A stretch of DNA of 64,000 nucleotides from JAKOWB01 sp038363005. GTDB lineage: Bacteria > Pseudomonadota > Alphaproteobacteria > Kiloniellales > JACOMY01. The translations under genes were made by a program, and so were the position numbers. The notes under the pieces were generated by a model. The model made no database searches. It was not told the origin of the DNA and saw nothing but the letters and a program-made list of their open reading frames with translations. The stretch's first letter is position 1, and the number at the start of each line of letters is the position of its first letter. The DNA is taken from the NCBI GenBank assembly GCA_038363005.1, contig JBBQBI010000007.1:156744-220743 (forward strand), in the 5' to 3' direction. Below are positions 1-8,297 of the stretch, in pieces.

Positions 1-161
1 CCGAGGCTCTGGGCCCGAGTCCGGGTATCGCGCTGCGCTTCGCCGCCAGCGGCAAGCCGCGCACCGTCACCTACACCGTCGGGCGTTTCGACGACGGCCG
101 GCTCTACGTGCGGCCGGATCCTGGCTGCTGGCAGATCAACCGGCTGCAGCCGCTGAACTAG
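1..161 (+). CDS. C-terminal end of an unidentified protein (partial)
   Basis: An open frame runs in from the window edge (first full codon at base 3) and ends at TAG 159-161, giving 52 residues. The tail reads like a beta-rich domain (TVTYTVGRFDDGRLYV) and has one Cys and one Trp near the end. Codon use matches the neighbouring genes, with strong G/C at third positions. I do not recognise the family, and the N-terminus lies outside the window. The next gene is convergent and begins 13 bases on. Confidence 0.5.
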   Translation, partial: EALGPSPGIALRFAASGKPRTVTYTVGRFDDGRLYVRPDPGCWQINRLQPLN

Positions 162-174
162 CTTGCCGCGCCGC

Positions 175-531
175 TCAGGCCGGTTTCGGGACTGCCTGCG
201 CCACGCGCCACAGCAGCTCCAGCGCCATCAGGCCGCAAACGATCAGCACCGTGGCGTGCAGCACGACGCGACGGCGGCCGGGATAGACCTTCACCATGTA
301 GTCGCGGTCGCGCCGCGTCTTGTTGAGGAACCAGTGGATGTAGGCTGCCAGGGCGCCGGCCGCCCAGGGCATCAGCGCGCTACCCAGCACGCCGCCGAAG
401 AAGGCACCGCCCTCCAGTTCGCTGTCGGCCTTCACACCGCCGGCGATCAGCCACATGCGGGCGAGGCCCAGGCCGATGGCCAGCAGCAGCAGCAGCGGTG
501 TCCAGACGGAGCGGTCGAGGCGCAGGCGCAA
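175..531 (-). CDS. small integral membrane protein, function unknown
   Basis: A protein of about 118 aa with three likely membrane segments: TPLLLLLAIGLGLARMWLIAG, a middle Gly/Ala-rich stretch around ALMPWAAGALAAYIHWF, and VVLHATVLIVCGLMALELLW. A basic loop (NKTRRDRDYMVKVYPGRRR) lies between the second and third, which suggests a cytoplasmic loop. No ATG precedes the first segment. I chose the TTG at 531, eight bases past the CoxG stop, which implies translational coupling; a TTG at 570 inside coxG is the alternative. It follows coxG on the same strand. I cannot assign a function. Confidence 0.55.
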   Translation of the reverse strand: MRLRLDRSVWTPLLLLLAIGLGLARMWLIAGGVKADSELEGGAFFGGVLGSALMPWAAGALAAYIHWFLNKTRRDRDYMVKVYPGRRRVVLHATVLIVCGLMALELLWRVAQAVPKPA

Positions 532-538
532 GGCGTGC

Positions 539-1207
539 TCAGTGCCCGGTGCCGCCGCCGCCCAGCCCAAAGATGGCCAGCAGCACCAGCACCACGACGA
601 TCAGCCCGGTGACCCAGACGCCGGTCTTCACGCCGGCGCCGACATCCTTGTTCAGCTCGGCATCGCTCAACCCCGGCGGTGGGGCCGCGTGGCCATGGTC
701 GTCGTGCCCGTGGTCGCCATCGGCGTCCTCGTCGTGCCCGTGGTCGTGATCCTCGGCGTCGGCTGGCGCGCCGACCCGGGCGGCGAAGTTGGAAAAGAAC
801 TCGTCGGCCAGCTTCTTCGCCGTGCCGTCGATCAGCCGGGCGCCGATCTGTGCCAGCTTGCCGCCGACCTGCGCCTTCACCTCATACTTGAGCTGGGTCA
901 GCTCGGGCCCCAGCTCCTCCAGCGCCACCTTGGCGCCACCCTTGGCAAAGCCGGCGACGCCGCCCTTGCCCTCGCCCTGGATGGTGTAGCTGATCGGCGG
1001 ATTGAGGTCCTGCAGGCTGACCGCGCCGGTGAAGGTGGCGGAGACCGGCCCGACCTTGGCCTTCACCTTGGCCTCGAAGGAGGTGTCCGAGGTCTTGGTC
1101 AGCGTCTCGCAGCCCGGTATGCAGGCCTTCAGCGTTTCGGCATCGTTCAGCGCTTCCCAGACCTTCTGGCGCGGCGCCGCGATAGGGTATTCGCCAGTCA
1201 TTTCCAT
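539..1207 (-). CDS. coxG: CoxG / SRPBCC-family protein with His-rich linker and C-terminal membrane anchor
   Basis: 222 aa. Residues 1-145 form a carbon-monoxide-dehydrogenase subunit G domain (SRPBCC fold): an N-terminal strand MTGEYPIAAPRQKVWEAL, then the family landmark LKACIPGCETL. In the family, CoxG helps tether or load the CO dehydrogenase / molybdenum hydroxylase at the membrane, and many paralogues occur without cox genes. Here a His/Asp/Gly-rich linker (residues 151-174, ten His) leads to one membrane helix (about 197-216) near the C-terminus. An AGGAG lies upstream of the ATG. No coxMSL genes are in the window, so the partner is unknown. The modABC molybdate transporter lies 22 kb away; any link is speculation. 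Confidence 0.85.
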   Translation of the reverse strand: MEMTGEYPIAAPRQKVWEALNDAETLKACIPGCETLTKTSDTSFEAKVKAKVGPVSATFTGAVSLQDLNPPISYTIQGEGKGGVAGFAKGGAKVALEELGPELTQLKYEVKAQVGGKLAQIGARLIDGTAKKLADEFFSNFAARVGAPADAEDHDHGHDEDADGDHGHDDHGHAAPPPGLSDAELNKDVGAGVKTGVWVTGLIVVVLVLLAIFGLGGGGTGH

Positions 1208-1282
1208 GGATGTGGACTCCTGGAGCGGATTTGCCCGGAGCCTAGCGACTTCGCCCGCGAAGGCAAGGCGCCGGCGGTCGGG

Positions 1283-1966
1283 TCAGGGCACCGCGTCGCT
1301 AAGGCGCGCCGGCAGCCAATGCAGCGCCTCGACCGTGGGATCGGCGCGATGGACGGCGGCCAGCGCGGCTGTGTCGTCGCGTCCGAGCTCATACAACGGG
1401 CGGACCAGATTGCTGTCGGGGTGGGGCGCGAAGTCCGTGAAGGCGAAATCGCCGACATAGGTCACTGTGCCGGGCAGCACGGTGAATCGAATCGTCTGGT
1501 ACTCGCCCACGGCGGCCTCTGCCACGGGGTGGTCGCCAGCCAGCGCATCCTTCTCGAAGGGCACGAACCAGGCCCGGTAGATGGTCCGCCACGCGCTGCG
1601 GAACTTCAGGTTCGACACCACGGCGATGTATTCGCCGGGCGGCAGGCTATAGACCGTGTGCAGCGGCGCGTGCAGGTCGCCCCCCTGGCCGAACTCGATC
1701 ATCCCGTTCAGGCGGAACAGCGTGACCAGGTCGAGCTCCCGGTGCAGCCGCTGGGTGGCCTTGTCATAGGGCTGGAATAGCACGGCGATCGATTGCAGGC
1801 CTCGATTGTCCAGCGGACTGCCGGGCTTCACCTGCAGGCTCATCACCACCAGCGCCTCGCCTGGCTGCCGCCCGCTGCTGAACGTATTGGTGACCGGCAT
1901 GCGGGCGCTGGTACAGCCGACGGTGGCCAACAGCATAAGCAGGGCACACAGGCGTCCGGTCGACAT
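1283..1966 (-). CDS. putative lipoprotein, function unknown
   Basis: 227 aa. It begins with a lipoprotein-type signal, MSTGRLCALLMLLATVGC, with the lipobox Cys at residue 18, so it is predicted to be lipid-anchored in the periplasm. The mature part looks beta-rich: repeated aromatic and hydrophobic strands such as YIAVVSNLKF and TVTYVGDFAF, resembling the extracytoplasmic beta domains of small DUF lipoproteins. No catalytic motif is visible. It is followed by coxG after 75 bases and diverges from the TRAP operon. The family is not recognised. Confidence 0.65.
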   Translation of the reverse strand: MSTGRLCALLMLLATVGCTSARMPVTNTFSSGRQPGEALVVMSLQVKPGSPLDNRGLQSIAVLFQPYDKATQRLHRELDLVTLFRLNGMIEFGQGGDLHAPLHTVYSLPPGEYIAVVSNLKFRSAWRTIYRAWFVPFEKDALAGDHPVAEAAVGEYQTIRFTVLPGTVTYVGDFAFTDFAPHPDSNLVRPLYELGRDDTAALAAVHRADPTVEALHWLPARLSDAVP

Positions 1967-2099
1967 CGATGGCTTCCCCCCAGGTGGCCACGCGGTTTAC
2001 CCGCTGGACTTGTGCCAAGGCATTACCCAAGATCGCGGCAGCCCGCCAGACGGGATTTCCCAATCGCAATCAATACGAAGAGTACAGGAGGCAATAACC

Positions 2100-3065
2100 A
2101 TGGAACGTCGTGAGTTCCTGAAGGCCGGCGCCGCCGGCGCCGCGTTCGTCATCGCCGGCCCCGGCCTGATCGGCATAGCTCGGGCCGATACCTTCATAAA
2201 CGTGCTGACCGGTGGCAGCTCGGGTGTCTATTACCCGCTTGGCGTGGCCATGGCCGCGCTGTTCAACGAGAAGATCCCCGGCGTCAACGCCTCGGCGCAG
2301 GCCACCAAGGCCTCGGTCGAGAACCTGAACCTGCTGCAGTCGGGTGGCGGCGAGCTGGCCTTCACCCTGGGCGACGCGGCCAGCCTGGCCTGGGCCGGCA
2401 ACGAAGACGCCGGCTACAAGGGCAAGCTCGACAAGCTGCGCCATGTCGCGGCGATCTACTCCAACTACGTGCAGATCGTCGCTACGGCGGAGAGCGGCAT
2501 CAAGACGTTGGCTGACCTGAAGGGCAAGCGCATCTCGGTCGGCGCCCCGAAGTCGGGCACCGAGCTCAATGCCCGCGCCATCCTGAAGGCCGCCGGCCTG
2601 ACCTACGAGGACTTCTCCAAGGTCGAATACCTGGCCTTCGCCGAATCGGTCGACCTGATGAAGAACCGCCAGCTCGACGTGACCCTGCAGTCCGCTGGCC
2701 TGGGCGTCGCTTCGATCAAGGACCTGGCGACGGCGGTGCCGATCGTCATCGTCGAGATCCCGGCCGCTGTCGTGGCTGCTGTCGGCGACGCTGCTTACCA
2801 GACTGCGACCATCAAGGCCGGCACCTACCAGGGCCAGGACGCCGACGTGGCGACTGCGGCGATCCGCAACCTGCTGCTGACCCACAGCGGCGTGGCCGAC
2901 GACATGGTCTATGCCATGGCCGACGCCATCTTCTCCAACCTCGATACGCTGGTGGCGGCGCACAAGGCGGCCGGCGGCATCAAGCTCGACAAGTCGGCGG
3001 CGGAAAGCCCGATCCCGCTGCATCCCGGCGCTGAGAAGTTCTACAAGGACAAGGGCATCATCTGA
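2100..3065 (+). CDS. TAXI-family TRAP transporter solute-binding protein
   Basis: 321 aa. The N-terminus MERREFLKAGAAGAAF has a twin-arginine motif (RREFLK) and an ARA cleavage site near residue 29, so it is exported folded by Tat. The mature start, FINVLTGGSSGVYYPLG, is the hallmark of TAXI (TRAP-associated extracytoplasmic immunogenic) receptors, and about 300 residues is the normal size. It should capture an organic acid or amino acid in the periplasm for the downstream permease. The start is set by AGGAGG nine bases before the ATG. The stop overlaps the permease start by one base (TGATG), so the two are translationally coupled. The substrate cannot be told from sequence. Confidence 0.93.
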   Translation: MERREFLKAGAAGAAFVIAGPGLIGIARADTFINVLTGGSSGVYYPLGVAMAALFNEKIPGVNASAQATKASVENLNLLQSGGGELAFTLGDAASLAWAGNEDAGYKGKLDKLRHVAAIYSNYVQIVATAESGIKTLADLKGKRISVGAPKSGTELNARAILKAAGLTYEDFSKVEYLAFAESVDLMKNRQLDVTLQSAGLGVASIKDLATAVPIVIVEIPAAVVAAVGDAAYQTATIKAGTYQGQDADVATAAIRNLLLTHSGVADDMVYAMADAIFSNLDTLVAAHKAAGGIKLDKSAAESPIPLHPGAEKFYKDKGII

Positions 3066-5161
3066 TGAGCGAAGCGCCGTCGCCGGCGGAGGATTCCTCC
3101 GCCGCGGCGGCCTTCGACCGCGAGAACCCGGCGGCGACACATGGCGCCGCCGGGACCGCGGCCAAGGCGGCCTTCGCCATCGGTGTGGTCTTCTCGCTGT
3201 TCCAGGTCTGGACCGCGGCACTCAGCCCGCTGTCCAGCATCGTCGTGCGCTCGCTGCACGTCGGCTTCCTGCTGCTGATGATCTTCATCCTGTTCAGCGC
3301 GCGCCGCGGTCGGGGCACACGCAGCCGGGTGCCTTGGTACGACTGGGTCTTCGCCGTCACTGGCTTCGTGCTGGGCTTCTATCACATGGTCTTCGAGGCC
3401 GACCTGATCCAGCGCGCCGGCGACCCCTCGCTGGCCGACACCGTGGTCGGCTGCATCGAAATCCTGCTGGTGTTCGAGGCAGCGCGCCGCATCATGGGGC
3501 TGTCGCTGCCGATCATCTGCGGCCTGTTCATTCCCTATGCGCTGCTCGGGCCCTCGCTGCCCTTCGGGCTGGCGCACCGTGGCTTCGGCTTCGAGCAGGT
3601 AGTCGACCAGCTCTACCTCTCGACCGAGGGCATCTACGGCACGCCGACCTACGTCTCCTCGACCTTCATCTTCCTGTTCGTGCTGTTCGGCGCCTTCCTG
3701 GAGCGCGCCGGCATGATCCAGCTGTTCAACGACGTGGCCCTGGGGCTGGTCGGCCATGCCAAGGGCGGGCCGGCCAAGGTGGCGGTGATCTCCTCGGGCC
3801 TGATGGGCACCATCAACGGCTCCGGCGTCGCCAACGTGCTGACCACCGGGCAGTTCACCATCCCGCTGATGACCCGCTTCGGCTATCGCCCGGCCTTCGC
3901 CGGCGCGGTCGAGGCCACCGCCTCGATGGGCGGCCAGATCATGCCGCCGGTGATGGGCGCCGTGGCCTTCATCATGGCCGAGACGCTGGGCGTGCCCTAC
4001 ACCGAGATCGCCACCGCGGCGATCATCCCGGCAGTGCTCTATTTCCTCAGCGCCTTCTGGATGGTGCACCTGGAGGCCGGGCGGCGGAACCTGGTCGGCC
4101 TCAGCAAGACGGAGTGCCCCAGCGCCCTGGCCGCGCTGCAGAAGGGCTGGTACCTGCTGCTGCCGCTGGCGGCGCTGGTCTACCTGCTGTTCAGCGGCTA
4201 CACGCCGCTGTTCGCTGGCGTCATCGGCCTGGCCGGCACCGCCGTCATCATCATGGGGCGGCCGCTGTCGCAGGTCTTCTCGCCCTTCCTGCTGCGGGTG
4301 CTGTTCTGGATCGTGCTGGGCGGGCTGCTCGGCCTGGCAGCGCAGCAGGGGTACCAGCCTGAGCGCATCTCCTCGGTCGCGGTGCTGGTCATCGGCCTGC
4401 TCTGCCTGCTGACGCGCGGCGGCCGCGCCACCCTGAAGATCGTCATCGAGGCGCTGGCCGACGGCGCGCGCAACGCGGTCGGCGTCGGTATTGCCTGCGC
4501 CCTGGTCGGCGTGCTGATCGGCGTCGCCAGCCTGACCGGCGCGGCCGGCAACCTGGCCGGCGCCATCGTCGCGCTGTCGGGTGGCAGCCTGCTGCTGGCG
4601 CTGTTGCTGACCATGGTGGCCTGCATCGTGTTGGGCACCGGGCTGCCGACTATTCCGAACTACATCATCACCGCGTCGATCGCCGCCCCGGCGCTGTTGA
4701 AGATGGGCGTGCCGCTGATCGCCAGCCACATGTTTGTCTTCTACTTCGGCATCATGGCCGACCTGACGCCGCCGGTGGCGCTGGCGGCCATGGCGGCGTC
4801 TTCCATTGCCAAGGCCGGGCACATGCAGATCGGCCTGATCGCCACGCGCATCGCGCTGGCCGGCTATGTGGTGCCCTTCATGGCGGTCTACGACACCGCG
4901 CTGCTGATGCAGGGCGGCGACCCCTGGGCCATCGCCTATGTCACGATCAAGGCGGTGCTGGCCATCCTGCTGTGGGGCGCCATCGCCATTGGGTGGTTCC
5001 ACCGCCGCCTGGCGATCTGGGAGTATCCCTTGGCCGCCATCGGCGCCATCGGGCTGGTGCTCTCCACCGAGCTGTCGGACGAGGTCGGCTTCGCTGCAGC
5101 CGCGCTCTTCGCCGGCCTGCACTTTTGGCGCACCCGCGGCCTGCCCGCGGCGGCGGCCTGA
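3065..5161 (+). CDS. TRAP transporter permease, fused 4TM/12TM (DctQ-DctM type)
   Basis: 698 aa with hydrophobic helices over nearly its whole length. The first quarter corresponds to the small DctQ-like subunit, and the rest to the DctM-like translocator, with conserved GxMGTINGSGVANVLTTGQF and MGGQIMPPVMGAVAFIMAE segments and a related later segment, TGLPTIPNYIITA. In TAXI systems the two membrane subunits are usually fused like this. Transport is driven by the sodium or proton gradient. It lies directly between the TAXI receptor (1-base overlap) and the DUF1850 gene (1-base gap), so this is a complete three-gene operon. Confidence 0.93.
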   Translation: MSEAPSPAEDSSAAAAFDRENPAATHGAAGTAAKAAFAIGVVFSLFQVWTAALSPLSSIVVRSLHVGFLLLMIFILFSARRGRGTRSRVPWYDWVFAVTGFVLGFYHMVFEADLIQRAGDPSLADTVVGCIEILLVFEAARRIMGLSLPIICGLFIPYALLGPSLPFGLAHRGFGFEQVVDQLYLSTEGIYGTPTYVSSTFIFLFVLFGAFLERAGMIQLFNDVALGLVGHAKGGPAKVAVISSGLMGTINGSGVANVLTTGQFTIPLMTRFGYRPAFAGAVEATASMGGQIMPPVMGAVAFIMAETLGVPYTEIATAAIIPAVLYFLSAFWMVHLEAGRRNLVGLSKTECPSALAALQKGWYLLLPLAALVYLLFSGYTPLFAGVIGLAGTAVIIMGRPLSQVFSPFLLRVLFWIVLGGLLGLAAQQGYQPERISSVAVLVIGLLCLLTRGGRATLKIVIEALADGARNAVGVGIACALVGVLIGVASLTGAAGNLAGAIVALSGGSLLLALLLTMVACIVLGTGLPTIPNYIITASIAAPALLKMGVPLIASHMFVFYFGIMADLTPPVALAAMAASSIAKAGHMQIGLIATRIALAGYVVPFMAVYDTALLMQGGDPWAIAYVTIKAVLAILLWGAIAIGWFHRRLAIWEYPLAAIGAIGLVLSTELSDEVGFAAAALFAGLHFWRTRGLPAAAA

Positions 5162-5162
5162 G

Positions 5163-5546
5163 ATGGCGGGTGGCCTGCTCTGCGTTGCCTTGCTGGCTGG
5201 CGGCCTGAGCTGGGAGCTGCCGCTGGAGGGCTTCGAGCTGGTCTGGACCCACTCGGTCGAGCATGTCGAGTGGCGCGAGGCCTACCGGGTCGAGCCCGAT
5301 GCGCTGCGCCTGGTGGCCGTGCGGGTGAAGGGCTCCGGCGCCGGCATGGAGCCGCCCGACGACGCGGTGCTGGAGGACGGCTGGTGGGTCGGCCACCCGA
5401 TGACGCCCTTCGCCTACCTGCGGCTGGCGCGCTCCGGCGCGGTGCCGGACTACCGGCTCTGCTACAAGGACGACTGCCGCACCCTGGCCGCCTGGCTGCC
5501 CGGCCTGCCGCCGACCGGCGCGATCAAGCTGAAGTCCTGCATCTAG
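5163..5546 (+). CDS. DUF1850 domain protein, TRAP-associated
   Basis: 127 aa with a short hydrophobic N-terminus (GGLLCVALLAGGL), then the DUF1850 core LVWTHSVEHVEWREAYRVEPDALRL and a distal WWVGHPM. DUF1850 proteins are nearly always encoded directly downstream of TAXI-TRAP permeases; their biochemical role is unknown. The ATG begins one base after the permease stop. The 3' end overlaps the convergent GFA gene by four bases. The hydrophobic start suggests secretion or membrane association. Confidence 0.85.
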   Translation: MAGGLLCVALLAGGLSWELPLEGFELVWTHSVEHVEWREAYRVEPDALRLVAVRVKGSGAGMEPPDDAVLEDGWWVGHPMTPFAYLRLARSGAVPDYRLCYKDDCRTLAAWLPGLPPTGAIKLKSCI

Positions 5547-5956
5547 TAGCTGCGGCCCTTGGCGAAGCCCGGCAGCTCCGTGGAGATGCTGGACCAGGCC
5601 ACGCGCGACTGCGTCCAGGATTGGTGCGAAGGCCTGATCAGGCCGGGATCATCGAAAGAGCCGGCTTTGACATAGAAGGTCTCCGGGTGGCGCGGCGAGG
5701 AGCCAAAGATCGGCGAACCGCAGTCGGGACAAAAGTAGCGCGTCAGCTCGACGCCGGCGTCGCTCAGCTTGGCAAAGCCCCGGGGAGTGCCCTTGATGAT
5801 GCGGAAGGCGGCGGCTTCGACCGGTACGCTGATGTTGAAGGCACTGCCGGTGATGCGGCGGCAGTCGCTGCAGTGGCAGTAAGCGGCCGGTCCCACCGTG
5901 CCGCTGTAGTCCCAGCGCAACGCGCCGCATAGGCATCCACCCGTGATCGTCGGCAT
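5543..5956 (-). CDS. GFA-family zinc protein (glutathione-dependent formaldehyde-activating enzyme / CENP-V-like)
   Basis: 137 aa, the usual length for this family. The zinc-binding cysteines are intact: GCLCG (C8, C10), CHCSDCRR (C27, C29, C32) and CPDCGS (C76, C79). The founding member was described as speeding S-hydroxymethyl-glutathione formation, but most members have no proven activity, so formaldehyde activation should be read as a family label. It is convergent with the TRAP operon, and the Sel1-repeat gene precedes it by six bases on the same strand. Confidence 0.9.
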   Translation of the reverse strand: MPTITGGCLCGALRWDYSGTVGPAAYCHCSDCRRITGSAFNISVPVEAAAFRIIKGTPRGFAKLSDAGVELTRYFCPDCGSPIFGSSPRHPETFYVKAGSFDDPGLIRPSHQSWTQSRVAWSSISTELPGFAKGRSY

Positions 5957-5962
5957 GGCTTG

Positions 5963-6718
5963 CTACTCCTCCGGCCATTGCTCCAGCGGGGTGTCGTCCT
6001 GCCGGCAGGGCATCACGTCGTCGGTCTGGCGCGGCCACAGGCCGACCAGGATCGGCACATAGGGGAAGCGCTCGATCACCGGTGCCGGCGCCGTCGCCGG
6101 GCGCCAGCTTGCCAGGCTGGCCTGGGCCGCGGCGCGCTCCGCCGGCGACAGGTCCCGGGTGAAGAAGTGGAACAGCTCGCGCGCGATGGGCAGGTCCTGC
6201 GCCACGGCGGCGGAGGCCCACTGGTAGGCCGCCAGCTTGTCCGGTCGCAGGCCCTGGCCATTCGGCGGCAGATAGGCGAGTGCCAGCCAGAACTGCGCAT
6301 TGGCGTCACCCTGCCGCGCCGCCGCGTAATACCAGGTCACGGCGCTGCAACGGTCGCGCGCCACGCCCCAGCCGTTCATATAGTACCAGCCCAGGCGATA
6401 GGCGGCGGCGGGTTGGCCTGCTTCAGCCAGGACGGCCAGTTGCTGGGCTGCGGCCAACAGGCGGGGATCCTCGTTGGGAAAGCCGGCGGCCGGGGCGACG
6501 GCGCGCTCCTCGGCGATGATGGCGCGCAGCGCGCGGGCGCGCGCTGGGCCGTCCAACTCCTTGGCCTCGGCCAGCGCGGTGGCGTCGAGCGGCAGCGGGT
6601 CCGGCCCGGCGTCGCGGTAGCCCAGGCCGACGTAGAGGGCCAGCGCGATCAGCAGGCCCAGGCCGGCGAGCCAGCGGCGCTGGCGGGGAGTCGGGCGGCG
6701 GGGCAGGGCGAGGCGCAT
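5963..6718 (-). CDS. Sel1-like repeat protein with N-terminal membrane anchor
   Basis: 251 aa. A single hydrophobic helix (WLAGLGLLIALALYVGLGY, about residues 16-34) follows a basic N-terminus, suggesting a signal anchor. The middle holds two Sel1/TPR-like units (AAYRLGWYYMNGWGVARD and ANAQFWLALAYLPPNGQGL), which normally form protein-binding helical hairpins. The C-terminus (from about residue 205) is proline-rich and unlike the repeats. No enzyme motif is visible. It diverges from the antiporter gene and runs into the GFA gene. Confidence 0.75.
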   Translation of the reverse strand: MRLALPRRPTPRQRRWLAGLGLLIALALYVGLGYRDAGPDPLPLDATALAEAKELDGPARARALRAIIAEERAVAPAAGFPNEDPRLLAAAQQLAVLAEAGQPAAAYRLGWYYMNGWGVARDRCSAVTWYYAAARQGDANAQFWLALAYLPPNGQGLRPDKLAAYQWASAAVAQDLPIARELFHFFTRDLSPAERAAAQASLASWRPATAPAPVIERFPYVPILVGLWPRQTDDVMPCRQDDTPLEQWPEE

Positions 6719-6833
6719 GGCCGCGGCAGAGTGGGTCGCGACCCGGCGCCGCGCAAGGGGCTGCTAGCGCTTGGCCCGCCAGGGGGCTTCCGCCATACTC
6801 CCGCGCCATTGTGCCGGAGGGGGAGAACAGCGA

Positions 6834-8294
6834 ATGCGGTTTGGGTGGCGTGCAGTGTCGAGCCGGGCGCTTTGCCTGCTGTTGGCCGTGGGCGGCTTCT
6901 GGCTGGCCGCCGTGACGCCGGGACTGGCGGAGGAAGCCGCCGGCGCGCCGCATCTCGACGGTGGCGACCTGGGGCTGCTGTGGGGCGTGCCCTTCGCCGG
7001 TATCTTGCTATGCATCGCGCTTTTGCCGCTCTTGGCGCCGCACTTCTGGCACCATCACTTCGGCAAGGTCTCGGCCTTCTGGGCGCTCTGTGTGCTGCTG
7101 CCCTTCCTGATCACCTACGGCTTCTCGCTGACGCTCTACGAGCTGCTGCACCTGCTGCTGCTGGAATACCTGCCCTTCATCATCCTGCTGTTCGCGCTCT
7201 TCACCGTGGCTGGCGGCGTGCGCATCACCGGCGCGCTGCGCGGCACGCCGGTGGTCAACACCGGCATGCTGGTGCTCGGCACCCTGCTGGCCAGCGTGAT
7301 GGGCACCACCGGTGCCGCGATGCTGCTGATCCGCCCGATGATCCGCGCCAACGCCTGGCGCCAGCGCAAGACCCACGTCTTCGTGTTCTTCATCTTCCTG
7401 GTGGCCAACGTCGGCGGCTCGCTGACGCCGCTGGGCGACCCGCCGCTGTTCCTTGGCTTCCTCAAGGGCGTCGATTTCTTCTGGCCGACCGAGCACCTGA
7501 TGTTTCCGATGTTGTTGGTGGCCTCTGTGCTGCTGGTGATCTTCTACCTGCTCGACAGCTTCCTGATGCGCTCCGAGCCGGCGCAGGAAGCCCCGGAGCA
7601 GATTGCCACCGACGAGTCCCGCTTCGGCATCGAAGGGCGCATCAACCTGCTGCTGCTGATCGCCATCGTCGGCGCGGTGCTGCTGTCGGGCGTGTGGAAG
7701 AGCGAGGTCGAGGTGGTGCTCTTTCACGTCGACCTGGGCCTGCAGGACATCGTGCGCGACGTGCTGCTGATCGGCATCGCCCTGCTGTCGGTCCGCTTAA
7801 CGGCGAATGAGAGCCGCAAGGCCAATGGCTTCTCCTGGTTCCCGATCCTGGAGGTCGCCAAGCTCTTCGCCGGCATCTTCATCACCATTTTCCCGGTCAT
7901 CGCCATGCTGAAGGCGGGCGAGGCCGGGGCGCTGGGCGGCGTGGTGAACCTGGTGACCAACGACGCCGGGCTGCCGAACAATGCCATGTACTTCTGGATC
8001 ACCGGTGCGCTGTCCAGCTTCCTCGACAACGCGCCGACCTACCTGGTGTTTTTCAACACCGCCGGCGGCGACGCGCAGCTGCTGATGGGGCCGGAGGTAA
8101 AGACCTTGATTGCCATCTCGGCCGGCGCGGTTTTCATGGGCGCCAACACTTACATCGGCAACGCGCCCAACTTCATGGTGCGCTCGATCGTCGAGGAGCA
8201 GGGCATCAAGATGCCCAGCTTCTTCCACTACATGGGATGGTCGGCGCTGTTTCTGCTGCCGCTCTTCGCCGTGGTGACCTTGGTGTTCTTCTGA
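6834..8294 (+). CDS. sodium:proton antiporter-like / CitMHS-type ion transporter
   Basis: 486 aa with about a dozen hydrophobic helices. It starts with a cleavable-looking segment (ALCLLLAVGGFWLAAVTPGLA). Conserved blocks of the NhaD/ArsB/CitMHS superfamily are visible: MGTTGAAMLLIRPMIRAN, a central ANVGGSLTPLGDPPLFLGFL, and near the end ALSSFLDNAPTYLVFF and GANTYIGNAPNFMVRSI, the two NAP loops. It most likely exchanges Na+ or carries an anion; the exact substrate is not shown. GGAGGGGGA precedes the ATG. It is convergent with the universal stress gene, 3 bases apart. Confidence 0.87.
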   Translation: MRFGWRAVSSRALCLLLAVGGFWLAAVTPGLAEEAAGAPHLDGGDLGLLWGVPFAGILLCIALLPLLAPHFWHHHFGKVSAFWALCVLLPFLITYGFSLTLYELLHLLLLEYLPFIILLFALFTVAGGVRITGALRGTPVVNTGMLVLGTLLASVMGTTGAAMLLIRPMIRANAWRQRKTHVFVFFIFLVANVGGSLTPLGDPPLFLGFLKGVDFFWPTEHLMFPMLLVASVLLVIFYLLDSFLMRSEPAQEAPEQIATDESRFGIEGRINLLLLIAIVGAVLLSGVWKSEVEVVLFHVDLGLQDIVRDVLLIGIALLSVRLTANESRKANGFSWFPILEVAKLFAGIFITIFPVIAMLKAGEAGALGGVVNLVTNDAGLPNNAMYFWITGALSSFLDNAPTYLVFFNTAGGDAQLLMGPEVKTLIAISAGAVFMGANTYIGNAPNFMVRSIVEEQGIKMPSFFHYMGWSALFLLPLFAVVTLVFF

Positions 8295-8297
8295 AGC

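Noticed and set aside
3041..5122. 693-codon open frame antisense to the TRAP permease
   Set aside because: Its product is a low-complexity Gln/Asp/His/Arg mixture without domains. This is the usual by-product of a high-GC gene read backwards, and the TRAP frame on the other strand has full family motifs.
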